A stretch of 64,000 bases of DNA from Palsa-506 sp963836355 (GTDB lineage Bacteria > Actinomycetota > Actinomycetes > Streptosporangiales > Streptosporangiaceae). Positions 18,516 to 26,423 of this stretch are shown in pieces. The number at the start of each line of letters is the position of its first letter. Within the stretch, counting starts at the first letter, position 1. The stretch is taken from the NCBI GenBank assembly GCA_963836355.1, contig CAWIJO010000004.1, positions 62,001-126,000 on the forward strand. Reading direction: 5' to 3'. A program made the position numbers and the translations under genes. The notes beneath the pieces were generated by a model. The model was not told the origin of the DNA, searched no databases, and saw only the letters and a program-made list of their open reading frames with translations.

Positions 18516-20027
18516 GTGATCTTACGTGCGCGAGAGTTGACGAAGCGAAGGGCCAGATCGCTGCGGCACAGCCTGCCCGCTGCCGCCGAGGTATTCGCCG
18601 GGCTACCAAGGGCCGTCCCGGACGGCAGTGCCCTCCGGGAGTCGATTCGCGCGATGCGGGTTGCGGACGGGCTGCTGCTGGGCGTACTCGATGACGACCC
18701 GACCGGGTCGCAGGCGATGCACGGCGTGCAGGTCGTGACTGTGCTGGCGGAGGACGCCTACCAGGCCGCGCTCGGTGGCGCGGCTGCGACCTGCTTTGTC
18801 TTGACCAACACGCGCAGCCTCGACGAGCCGGCCGCGGTCGAGCTGAATACGCTCGCCGCTCGCGGCCTGATCGCGGTGGCCGGGCGACGCGGCACGCGGA
18901 TCCAGCTGGTCAGCCGCAGCGACTCAACGCTGCGCGGCCATGTGCTGGCCGAGGTGCAGGCGCTGCAGGCCGTTCGCCGGGACGTGCTCGGCAGCGGCTT
19001 CGACGGCGTGCTGCTAGTTCCCGCCTTTCTCGAGGCCGGGCGGCTGACCGCTGCCGACATTCACTGGGCGCGCATCGGCCGCGATCTGCTCGCTGTCGGC
19101 GAGACCGAGTTCGCGCGGGATGCCACATTCGGCTATACCGCATCCGACCTGCGCGACTTCGTCGCGGAGAAGAGCCGCGGGGCGATCGGAATCCACGACG
19201 TCAAAAGCATCAGCCTCGCGGACATCAGGCTCGGCGGCCCGGCCCGGATCCGCGAGCTACTGGCTGACGTGCACGACGGGACCTGGGTGATCGTCAATGC
19301 CACCGAGTACTCCGACCTGGAGGCGGTGGCGCTCGGCGTGCTCCTGGCGGAGCGCGCGGGCAAGTCATTCCTGTTCCGCACCGGACCGTCATTCGTACGG
19401 GCCCTGAGCGGTCTCGAGCCCAGGGCGCCGCTTCGCGGGGCGGAGATCCGGCCGGCCGGGCGTGCCGCGCATGGCTTGATCGTGGTCGGATCCCACACCA
19501 GCCAGACAAACCGGCAGGTTGCCGCGCTTCGCGCGCGAGGTGGCACCATCGACATCGAACTCGACGTTCCCTCGATCGTGCGCGGCGCCGGCGGCGTGCT
19601 GTCCGCAACGGCGCAACAGGTCGCCTGCGCACTGGGCCGATCAGATGTCCTGCTCTACACCAGCCGTACCTTCGTTCCCGGCCGCGATGGGACAACCAGC
19701 CTGGCAATCGCCCGCAGCATCTCCGTTGCCCTGTCCCGCATCGCCGGTGAGGCATTGCGGGCCGGGCCCGCCTGGGTCATCGCCAAGGGCGGGATCACCT
19801 CACATGACGTTGCCCTGCACAGTCTGGGCATCCGCCGCGCTGAGGTGACCGGTCAGCTGTTTCCCGGCGTGATCTCGGTGTTCCGCCCGATCGATGCGGC
19901 GCCCGGGGCGATCGGCGTGCCTTATGTCGTATTCGCCGGCAACGTCGGCGGCGACGGCACGCTGGCGCAGGTGGTGGCAATCCTCAACGGCGAGCGGCAG
20001 GACTCCGGGGGCGATCCGGCGCTCTAG
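18516..20027 (+). CDS. Four-carbon acid sugar kinase family protein (DUF1537, OtnK/DtnK type)
   Basis: A 503-aa kinase. The N-terminal DUF1537 domain begins LLLGVLDDDPTGSQAMHGVQV near residue 55 and contains RSDSTLRGH. The C-terminal nucleotide-binding domain has GGITSHDVALHSLGIRRAEVTGQLFPGV. Members phosphorylate 2-oxo-tetronates or tetronates at C4. The start used is the GTG at 18516 because the 45 residues before the motif resemble the usual family leader; a TTG at 18537 is possible. It is divergent from denD, suggesting a tetronate catabolic pair, but no OtnC/OtnI-type enzyme is nearby. Its last 44 nt overlap the convergent methyltransferase-like gene. Confidence 0.85.
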   Translation: MILRARELTKRRARSLRHSLPAAAEVFAGLPRAVPDGSALRESIRAMRVADGLLLGVLDDDPTGSQAMHGVQVVTVLAEDAYQAALGGAAATCFVLTNTRSLDEPAAVELNTLAARGLIAVAGRRGTRIQLVSRSDSTLRGHVLAEVQALQAVRRDVLGSGFDGVLLVPAFLEAGRLTAADIHWARIGRDLLAVGETEFARDATFGYTASDLRDFVAEKSRGAIGIHDVKSISLADIRLGGPARIRELLADVHDGTWVIVNATEYSDLEAVALGVLLAERAGKSFLFRTGPSFVRALSGLEPRAPLRGAEIRPAGRAAHGLIVVGSHTSQTNRQVAALRARGGTIDIELDVPSIVRGAGGVLSATAQQVACALGRSDVLLYTSRTFVPGRDGTTSLAIARSISVALSRIAGEALRAGPAWVIAKGGITSHDVALHSLGIRRAEVTGQLFPGVISVFRPIDAAPGAIGVPYVVFAGNVGGDGTLAQVVAILNGERQDSGGDPAL

Positions 20028-20940
20028 CGGCATGCGGTCTGGCCTGGCTCCGGCCGGCCGCGAAGATGCCTGGCGGAGGGGCGGGAGAGGGCGCTGCCTG
20101 CGCATCGGTTATGGGCTTGGCACCGGCGGTGAAGCGGTGCAGCTCGGTGCCATGGACCAGCCGGCCGGGGAACGGGTCGGCCGCTATCCGCCGGGCCAGC
20201 ACGGCGACGGGCAGCCGGTGTCGGGCGGCGGCCAGCACCAGGTTGCCGAACCTGCGGCCGCGCAGGACTGCCGCATCAGCGATCAGGCAGGCGTGCGGGA
20301 AGACTGAGCATGCCGTCGCCACCCGCGCGCGCGCGTGCGCCAGCGGCGGGCCGTCGCCGACGTTGACGGCGCAGATACCCGACGGGGCCAGGGCCCGGGC
20401 CGTCGCGCCGGCGAACTCCGCTGACGTCAGGTGCGCCGCGGTGCTCGCCCCGGCGAACACGTCCGCTATTACCACGTCAAAGGAGCCGGCCGGGACCTGC
20501 TCGAGGACGGCGCGGGCATCCGCGACCCGGACCCGCACCCGGCCCGCCTGGCCGCCGCCCGCCCGGCGCCCGCGCTGGCCCAGCGGCAGCCGCTGCCGGA
20601 CGAGTTCCGCCAGCACGGCATCGGACTCCACTGCCAGCTGGCCGGACCCGGGCCGGGTTGCCGCCACGTACCGTGCCAGCGTCAGCCCGCCGCCACCCAG
20701 GTGCAGCACCCGAAGCGGCTCCCCGGCCGGCCCGGCCAGGTCGATCAGGTGCCCAATCCGCCGCATGTATTCGAACTCCAGGTACAGCGGATCATCGAGG
20801 TCAACATGAGACTGCGGGACGCCGTCCACCAGCAGCGTCCAGGCCCTGGGCCGACCCGGGTCACCGGCCAGCTCCACTACCCCCGAACCGGCATGCTGCC
20901 GGACAGCCGGTCCGTCACCGCCGTGCTGCCGATGTGACAC
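19984..20940 (-). CDS. Spermidine/spermine synthase-like Rossmann methyltransferase-fold protein
   Basis: A 318-aa protein with the aminopropyltransferase/methyltransferase fold: DDPLYLEFEYMRRIGHLIDL, glycine motif VLHLGGGGLTLARYV, acidic cofactor residue in LAVESDAVL, and FDVVIADVFAGAST where spermidine synthases have their catalytic Asp region. Stand-alone members like this in actinobacteria are usually annotated as fused or orphan spermidine synthases of unknown substrate. Start GTG at 20940. The Arg/Pro-rich C-terminal 40 residues overlap the kinase gene on the other strand and are probably unstructured. Confidence 0.75.
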   Translation of the reverse strand: MSHRQHGGDGPAVRQHAGSGVVELAGDPGRPRAWTLLVDGVPQSHVDLDDPLYLEFEYMRRIGHLIDLAGPAGEPLRVLHLGGGGLTLARYVAATRPGSGQLAVESDAVLAELVRQRLPLGQRGRRAGGGQAGRVRVRVADARAVLEQVPAGSFDVVIADVFAGASTAAHLTSAEFAGATARALAPSGICAVNVGDGPPLAHARARVATACSVFPHACLIADAAVLRGRRFGNLVLAAARHRLPVAVLARRIAADPFPGRLVHGTELHRFTAGAKPITDAQAAPSPAPPPGIFAAGRSQARPHAARAPDRPRSPAARR

Positions 20941-20977
20941 GATGATCAGTATCGTCCCTCGAAGGCCGGCGGACCGC

Positions 20978-21442
20978 TCAGCCGCCGGGGCCGTGGCGGG
21001 GCAGCAGCGCGGTCAGCCCGGCCGGAAGCACACTGGCTAGCACCGCCCGGTGGGTGCGAGCCGCTTCCGCGTGGCGCTGCCTACCGGCCTCGGTCAGCAG
21101 CACGTAGATGCCGCGCCTGTCCATGTCACATAGGCCGCGCTCGACCAGCCCGTGCCCTTCCAGCCGGCCGACCAGGCGGGACAGCGCGCTCTGGCTGAGG
21201 TGCACGCTCTCGGCTAGTTCCTGGGCGCGGAACTTGTGCTCCAGGCTCTCGGCCAGCCGCTCAAGGACCTCGAACTCGCTCACCCCGAGTCCGTGCCGCC
21301 GGCCAAGCTCGCGATCGAGTGCGGCCCATCCGGCCGCGTGGCAGGCGGCGATCGCGCGCCATGCTCCGACCACCGGATCCATGCCCGCCACCGGCTCCGC
21401 CGGCGGAGCATGCCGCTGCACTCCGGATCGCATAGCCGCCAC
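20978..21442 (-). CDS. MarR family transcriptional regulator
   Basis: A 154-aa winged-helix regulator: LGVSEFEVLERLAES, then the recognition region AQELAESVHLSQSALSRLVGRLEGHGLVER and wing CDMDRRGIYVLLTEAGRQ. The start is uncertain. GTG 21442, ATG 21433 and ATG 21382 are in frame, and the last is closest to the family N-terminus. MarR dimers bind palindromes and sense small ligands or oxidants. A matching inverted repeat lies just upstream (21468-21498), suggesting autoregulation. The flanking genes (methyltransferase-like, SufE-rhodanese) are possible but unproven targets. Confidence 0.88.
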   Translation of the reverse strand: MAAMRSGVQRHAPPAEPVAGMDPVVGAWRAIAACHAAGWAALDRELGRRHGLGVSEFEVLERLAESLEHKFRAQELAESVHLSQSALSRLVGRLEGHGLVERGLCDMDRRGIYVLLTEAGRQRHAEAARTHRAVLASVLPAGLTALLPRHGPGG

Positions 21443-21467
21443 GGCGGCATGCTAGCGGCAGCGATAA

Positions 21468-21498
21468 CTAAATGCAAGTGCAGTAATTTAGCTTGCAT
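21468..21498. promoter_or_regulatory. Nested palindromes upstream of the MarR gene, likely operator
   Basis: In an AT-rich patch unusual for this window, CTAAAT (21468-21473) pairs with ATTTAG (21486-21491), and ATGCAAG (21472-21478) pairs with CTTGCAT (21492-21498). Its position 26-56 bp upstream of the longest MarR start suits a self-repressing operator. The rest of 21443-21612 shows no gene. Confidence 0.55.
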
Positions 21499-21612
21499 CT
21501 AGTGCTTGCGCATGCATATGTTTTCTGCCCATGGAGTCAGCTACCCGCACCAAGGTGGCCCTTCCCCCGGCTGGCCTGGGTGGCCGGCCCCGCGGTCTTG
21601 AAGGTGTCCCGG

Positions 21613-22072
21613 TCACCGGCCCAGATCGGCTGAGCGCTGCTCGCGTACCTGTCGCTTTATCCGGGCCAGCATGGCCGCCATGCCGCGCAGCCGCAGCGGG
21701 CTCACCAGGTCCTGCAACCCGAGCTTGCTGGAGAACTCGCCCGGCGTCTGCAGGATCACGTCGGCGTCCAGCCCGTCCAGCCCGGCGTGCAGAATGCCGG
21801 CGAAGCCGCGGGTGGTCGGTGCCTCCCGCGGCGCATCGAAGAAGAGGTGAACGGTGTCGTCGTCGTCAACCTCGACCGCCAGGAACAGCGGTGACTGGCA
21901 CTCGGGCACCTGCTCCAGGGAGATCCTGGTGCTCCGCGTACCGGGCCGGGAGCGGGGGCAGCTCGTCGGCGAACTCCAGCAGCAGCTGCAGCCGCTCCTT
22001 GCCCGGGACCGCGCCGAAGTCCCCGGCGATCTCCTGCAGGCGGGGGTTGAGGGTGTCCGCGCCGGCCGTCAC
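21613..22072 (-). pseudogene. sufE: SufE-like cysteine desulfuration protein, frameshifted
   Basis: The GTG at 22072 overlaps the rhodanese stop (GTGA) and opens a SufE N-terminus (NPRLQEIAGDFGAVPGKERL, then LLLEFADELPPLPARYAEH). The remainder, beginning LEQVPECQSPLFLAVEVDDDD with the sulphur-accepting Cys of PECQS and ending SPLRLRGMAAMLARIKRQV, is in the next frame. One extra base near 21920-21930 explains the break: 460 nt equals 153 codons plus one. Both halves are otherwise perfectly conserved, so the lesion is very recent or a sequencing error. SufE passes persulphide sulphur from SufS to Fe-S assembly. Confidence 0.85.
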
Positions 22073-22950
22073 GGATTCTCTCCCCGGCGGATGGGCGCCC
22101 GGACCGAGTTCCCCCACTCTGTCCACGACCCGTCGTAGTTGCGCACCCGCGGGTAGCCGAGCAAGTGGTGCAGCACGAACCAGGTATGGCTGGAGCGCTC
22201 GCCGATCCGGCAGTAGACCACGACGTCGTCGTCCGCCCGCAGCCCTGCCTCGTCCTGGTAGATCGCGGCAAGTTCGTTGCGGGTCCGGAACGTCGCGTCG
22301 TCGGCCGCCGCGCGGGACCAGGGAACGCTCTTGGCGCCTGGGATGTGCCCGCCCCGGAGAGCGCCTTCTTGCGGGTAGTCCGGCATGTGCAGCAGCTCGC
22401 CGGTGTACTCGCCAGGCGAGCGGACGTCGATGAGCGGCTCGCCGAGATGGGCGAGCACCTGGTCCCGGAATGCCCGGAACCTCGTGTCGTCGCGCTCGAC
22501 CACCGGGTAGCCGGCGCGGGGCCGCTGCGGCGGCTCGGTGTTCAGCGGCCGGCCCTCGGCGATCCATTTTGTCCGGCCTCCGTCGAGCAGGCGCACGTCC
22601 GGGTGGCCGAACAGCGTGCACACCCACAGCGCGTACGCCGCCCACCAGTTATTCCGGTCACCGTAAAGGACGAGCGTGGTGTCCCGCGCGATTCCCTTCT
22701 CCGACATCAGCCGCGCGAAGCCCGCGCCGTCCACGTAGTCGCGGGCGACCGGATCGTTGAGCTCGGTGTGCCAGTCGAGCTTTACCGCGCCCGGGATGTG
22801 ACCGATCTCATACAGCAGGACGTCCTCGTCGGACTCGGCAACGACAAGGCCAGGGTCCGCGAGGTGCTCGGCCAGCCACTCGGTCGTGACCAGCATCTCC
22901 GGCCGCGCATAATCTCCGAACTTCGGCGCGGAGTCATAAGGCAGCGCCAC
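22069..22950 (-). CDS. sseA: Thiosulfate/3-mercaptopyruvate sulfurtransferase (two rhodanese domains)
   Basis: A 293-aa tandem rhodanese. The inactive N-terminal domain contains HIPGAVKLDWHTELNDP. The C-terminal domain carries LIDVRSPGEYTG, GHIPGAKSVPW and the active-site loop VVYCRIGERSSHTWFVLHHLLGY with the catalytic Cys. It ends YDGSWTEWGNS as in SseA. I prefer the GTG at 22950 because AAGTGAGG sits 6 nt upstream; GTG 22962 is the longer alternative. It is coupled to the SufE-like gene, a common actinobacterial pair linking sulphane sulphur to Fe-S or cofactor assembly. Confidence 0.92.
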   Translation of the reverse strand: MALPYDSAPKFGDYARPEMLVTTEWLAEHLADPGLVVAESDEDVLLYEIGHIPGAVKLDWHTELNDPVARDYVDGAGFARLMSEKGIARDTTLVLYGDRNNWWAAYALWVCTLFGHPDVRLLDGGRTKWIAEGRPLNTEPPQRPRAGYPVVERDDTRFRAFRDQVLAHLGEPLIDVRSPGEYTGELLHMPDYPQEGALRGGHIPGAKSVPWSRAAADDATFRTRNELAAIYQDEAGLRADDDVVVYCRIGERSSHTWFVLHHLLGYPRVRNYDGSWTEWGNSVRAPIRRGENP

Positions 22951-23115
22951 GGTCAACCTCACTTCCGGTCGCTATCCGGCTGCGGCGCCGCGCCGCGCCG
23001 TGGATGCTAAGCCATCCATCACCGGGTAACGCGGCGGCCGCGCTCAGCCTTCCCGGCGTGCTGCCCGCCGGTAGATCGGCTGCCAGCCGGCCGTCGCCGG
23101 TGAGAAGCTGGGCGG

Positions 23116-24903
23116 ATGGTGACTTCGGGCCAGCGGGCCGGCAGCCTGCTGTCGGTCAACGTGGGCATGCCGCAGGATGTGACCTGGCACCGCAAGACGG
23201 TGCGCACGGCGGTCTGGAAGCACCCGGTTGCGGGGCCGCGGATGGCGCGGCGGCTCAACATCGACGGTGACGGGCAGGGGGATCTGGCCGGGCATGGCGG
23301 CGAGCAGCGGGCGGTGTTCGTCTACCAGCTCGAGTCCTACCGGTACTGGCAGGACCAGCTGGGCCGCTCCGACTTCAGCTACGGGCAGTTCGGCGAGAAC
23401 CTCACCGTGCAGGGCCTGGCCGACGACGAGGTGTGCATCGGCGATCGCTACCGGATCGGCGGCGCGGTCTTCGAGGTAACCCAGCCGCGGGTCACCTGCT
23501 ACCGGGTGGGCATCCGGCTGGATGATCCCCGGATGCCGGCCCTGCTGGTCTCCCGTCACCGGCCGGGGTTCTATTTCCGGGTGCTGACCGAGGGCGCCGT
23601 GCAGGCCGGAGACGAGATCACCAAGCTGTCCTCCGGGCCGGAGGGCATGACGGTCGCGGAGATCGATGCCCTCCTTTACCTGCCCGGGCACCCGCGGCAG
23701 CAGGTGCTCCGGGCGCTGCGCATCCCGGCGCTCAGCCCCGGCTGGCAGGCCTCATTCGCTGAACTGGCCGGTCCGCAGCCCGGCCAGCCCGGCGATAGCG
23801 CGGCCGGCAACGCCGGCCTCACCGCTGCCAGCCCACCGCCCGCCTGGCCCGGGTTCCGGCCGCTTACCGTGACTGGACTGGACCGGGAAAGCGACACGGT
23901 GATCTCGGTCCGGCTGGCCGATCCCGGCGGCGCGAGCGTGCCGGCCGCCCTGCCCGGGCAGTTCCTGACCTTGCGCCTGCGCCCGGACCCCGACGGGCGG
24001 CCGCTGCTGCGCAGCTACTCGCTATCGGGGCCGCCGGACGCCGGCCAGTACCGGATCAGCGTCAAGCGGGAGCGCCACGGCGCTGGCAGCCAGTTCCTGC
24101 ATGACCGCGTGCGGGCCGGTGACGTGCTGGCGGCAGCCGCGCCGCGCGGGACCTTCACCCTCCGCCCGGGGCAGGCCCCGGTCCTGCTGATCAGCGCCGG
24201 GGTCGGCGCTACTCCGGTGCTCGCCATGCTGCACGCGCTGGCGGCCGGCCGGTCCGGCCGGGACATCTGGTGGCTGCACGGGGCGCGCAGCGGTGCCGAT
24301 GAGCCGTTCGCTGCTGAATCCCGCGCGCTGCTGGCCGCGCTGCCCAGCGCGCACCGGCAGATCTGCTACAGCCGCCCGGGCCCGGGCGACATCCTGGGCC
24401 GCGACTACCACACGGCAGGACGGCTATCGGCGTCCGTCTTGACCGCCCTGGACCTGCCCAGCGGCGCCGACGCCTACCTGTGCGGCCCCGCCGCGTTCAT
24501 GGCAGAGGTGTCCGCCGCGCTGGTCGCGGCCGGCCTGTCGGCCGCCCGCGTCAGCACCGAGGTGTTCGGTGCCGGGCCCGCGCAGACACCCGGTATCGCG
24601 GCTGCGGCGGCCCGGCCCCCGCACCCGCCCGCCGGGACGCCGGGCAGCGGCCCGCTGATCGAGTTCGCGCGCAGTGACCTGAGCGCGCGCTGGGATCCCG
24701 GCTATGCCAGCCTGCTCGAGCTGGCTGAAGCTTGCGACGTGCCGGTGCGCTGGTCGTGCCGTACCGGGGTGTGCCACAGCTGCGAGACGGCTGTCATGTC
24801 CGGAGCGGTCAGCTACGCTCCTGACCCGGTCGATGATCCGGCCGGCGGCAGCGCGCTGATCTGCTGCGCGCAGCCGCGTGACGACCTGATCCTCGACCTC
24901 TGA
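23116..24903 (+). CDS. MOSC domain fused to ferredoxin reductase and 2Fe-2S ferredoxin domains
   Basis: A 595-aa three-part protein. Residues 1-165 are a MOSC (molybdenum cofactor sulfurase C-terminal) domain of YiiM type with GEQRAVFVYQLESYRYW, GQFGENLTV and the conserved Cys of RVTCYRVGIR, followed by the YiiM helical region to about 215. Residues about 245-475 form a ferredoxin-NADP reductase module with FAD motif RSYSLSGPPD and NAD motif GVGATPVLAML. The last 95 residues are a plant-type 2Fe-2S domain with C548, C553, C556 and C583/C584. It should pass electrons from NAD(P)H to a molybdenum-dependent or sulphur reaction, such as N-hydroxylated compound reduction. GGGCGG precedes the ATG. 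Confidence 0.9.
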   Translation: MVTSGQRAGSLLSVNVGMPQDVTWHRKTVRTAVWKHPVAGPRMARRLNIDGDGQGDLAGHGGEQRAVFVYQLESYRYWQDQLGRSDFSYGQFGENLTVQGLADDEVCIGDRYRIGGAVFEVTQPRVTCYRVGIRLDDPRMPALLVSRHRPGFYFRVLTEGAVQAGDEITKLSSGPEGMTVAEIDALLYLPGHPRQQVLRALRIPALSPGWQASFAELAGPQPGQPGDSAAGNAGLTAASPPPAWPGFRPLTVTGLDRESDTVISVRLADPGGASVPAALPGQFLTLRLRPDPDGRPLLRSYSLSGPPDAGQYRISVKRERHGAGSQFLHDRVRAGDVLAAAAPRGTFTLRPGQAPVLLISAGVGATPVLAMLHALAAGRSGRDIWWLHGARSGADEPFAAESRALLAALPSAHRQICYSRPGPGDILGRDYHTAGRLSASVLTALDLPSGADAYLCGPAAFMAEVSAALVAAGLSAARVSTEVFGAGPAQTPGIAAAAARPPHPPAGTPGSGPLIEFARSDLSARWDPGYASLLELAEACDVPVRWSCRTGVCHSCETAVMSGAVSYAPDPVDDPAGGSALICCAQPRDDLILDL

Positions 24904-24933
24904 CCGGCCGGCCATGCCGGCGGCTGCGCCCGG

Positions 24934-24953
24934 ATCGGGACATTGGTCCCTGG
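24934..24953. promoter_or_regulatory. DosR/DevR-box-like palindrome
   Basis: GGGAC (24937-24941), four bases ATTG, GTCCC (24946-24950) gives the same arms and spacing as the core of the mycobacterial/streptomycete DosR(DevR) box, with favourable C and T flanks. It lies 93 bp upstream of the CBM48 protein gene and heads a run that ends with a Usp-like gene, a classic DosR-regulon class. It is a single site and unproven. Confidence 0.5.
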
Positions 24954-25042
24954 CCGATGATCACCCTCCCTGCCAGGCTCGGTATGCGGCTGCCAGGCCG
25001 GGCGGCCCACGAGCCGGAGCATCATCGAGGAAGGCGCGCGCC

Positions 25043-25318
25043 ATGTTACGACGATCGCGATTGCGCAACGGGAAGACGCGAATCACCTTCAGCTGGCCGG
25101 CCGGCCAGCCGGCCGGCGACGTGAGCGTCGTCGGAGCCTTCAACGACTGGAGCCCGGGACGGCACGTGCTCAAGCGCCGGAGCGGCGGGATCCGCAGCGT
25201 GTCGGCTGAGCTGGCCCCGGGCACCTACCTGTTCCGCTACCTCGCCACCGGCGGCGTCTGGTTCGACGAGCCTGCCGCGGACCAGGTCGGCGAGGCCGGC
25301 TCGGTCATCGAGGTCTGA
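25043..25318 (+). CDS. Stand-alone glycogen-binding (isoamylase N-terminal, CBM48/E-set) protein
   Basis: A 91-aa protein made only of an early-set carbohydrate-binding domain: RITFSWPAGQPAGDVSVVGAFNDWSPGRHVL, where VGAFNDW is the CBM48/AMPK-beta signature, and GTYLFRYLATGGVWFDEPAADQ at the C-terminus. The ATG at 25043 follows GAGGAAGG. It has no catalytic domain, so it probably targets or scaffolds other proteins on glycogen. It sits behind the DosR-like box and in the same window as GlgX and GH15/GH63-like enzymes, which suggests a link to reserve metabolism. Confidence 0.85.
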   Translation: MLRRSRLRNGKTRITFSWPAGQPAGDVSVVGAFNDWSPGRHVLKRRSGGIRSVSAELAPGTYLFRYLATGGVWFDEPAADQVGEAGSVIEV

Positions 25319-25342
25319 GCGCCAGCCGCCGGGCTGGGAGAA

Positions 25343-25895
25343 GTGATCACCGTGGAAATGCCGATGAAGACCCACGACGCCCAGGTGGCGGGCGGTACGT
25401 TGCCGCTGCCCGTCCCGGCAGGCGTCGACCTTGACGAACTGCTCGCGGCCAGCCTCGGCCCGGCGCTGGCCCGGCTGACCCAGACATACCCGACCCCCGA
25501 GGCGTACCCAGGTTTCTGGCGCGCGCACCCGGCCCTCACCCAGGCCTGGACCGGCGATGTCGAGCAGTACGTCAGGTACCTCACCGGCGGGCCCGGCCCG
25601 CTGCGTTCGCGCGTGCTGCCGGAATCGGCGCGCAGCGACGGCCGGGATCTGCTCGCGTCGGGTGCGCACATCGCGGCGGCCCTGGGCCGCCTCGCCAGCC
25701 CGACTCCCGCTGCTGCGGGCGCCGGCCGGCATGTTCGGCCAGCCGCCCGGCATGATCCCCGAGGAACTGGCCAAATACTGGCAGGCCCAGGTACCCGCGC
25801 TAGCCGTGCAGACCGTCCCGGAGACCAATCACTACACGATCCTGTTCAGCCAGGCAGCTGCCGGGGTCATCGCCGCGCAGCTGGTTTCGCCCTAG
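25343..25895 (+). pseudogene. Alpha/beta hydrolase C-terminal fragment, truncated and frameshifted
   Basis: From a GTG at 25343 the frame encodes an alpha/beta hydrolase cap region (YPTPEAYPGFWRAHPALTQ). Near 25690 the homology jumps to the next frame (LPLLRAPAGMFGQPPGMIPE, then VPETNHYTILFSQAAAGVIAAQL), which carries the catalytic His in NHYT. One extra base explains the shift. The N-terminal half with the nucleophile elbow (GxSxG) and oxyanion loop is absent: only 24 bp separate it from the CBM48 gene. Both lesions make it non-functional as a hydrolase. Confidence 0.8.
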
Positions 25896-25937
25896 AGCGC
25901 GGCCGAGCGGCGCGTTACATTGAGATGGGTGGTCGTC

Positions 25938-26408
25938 ATGCGCAGGTATCTTGTCGTCGCGAACCAGACCCTGCAGCTTACGGAGCTGCGGGACGAGCTC
26001 CGCAGCCGGGTCGGGGCGCAGCCGAGCTCCGTCTACATTCTTGTCCCGAACACCGCCGCCGCGGACTATCCCGCTGAGGCCGGCGGCGGGCTCCCGCATC
26101 CCAGCATGTGGTGGTGGGTAACGGATTACGCCGGCCCGGCCAGCGACGAGGAAGCGACCGAGCAGGCCCGGCAGCGGCTTGACCGGATGCTGGCCGACCT
26201 CGCCGCGCTAGGCGTCCCGGTCGAGGGCGACCTCGGCAGCGCCCGCCCGCTCGAGGCCATGGCGAAGACGCTGTCTGATCATCAGTTCGACGAGATCATC
26301 ATGGCCACGCTGCCCCGGCGGATTTCCCACTGGCTCGGGGCCGACCTGCCCAGCCAGGCCGAGCGCCGGTTCCGGCTGCCGGTCACCACGATTGTCACGA
26401 AGCGCTGA
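25938..26408 (+). CDS. Universal-stress-like Rossmann protein of unknown function
   Basis: A 156-aa cytoplasmic protein. It opens with beta strand MRRYLVVANQTL and ends like a Usp domain (FDEIIMATLPRRISHWLGADLPSQAERRFRLPVTTIV), with the pattern of a nucleotide-binding alpha/beta fold. The usual Usp glycine motif G-x2-G-x9-G-S is not intact, so ATP binding is doubtful. The start at 25938 follows GGGTGG; an in-frame ATG 18 nt upstream is less likely. Usp-like proteins are typical members of hypoxia/dormancy regulons, in line with the upstream DosR-like box. Confidence 0.65.
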   Translation: MRRYLVVANQTLQLTELRDELRSRVGAQPSSVYILVPNTAAADYPAEAGGGLPHPSMWWWVTDYAGPASDEEATEQARQRLDRMLADLAALGVPVEGDLGSARPLEAMAKTLSDHQFDEIIMATLPRRISHWLGADLPSQAERRFRLPVTTIVTKR

Positions 26409-26423
26409 CGCCGGCGCTCCCGG

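Noticed and set aside
24952..24970. Possible 17-bp island palindrome at GATGATCACCCTCCC
   Set aside because: Only the left arm TCACCC is present; the right arm is GCCAGG.
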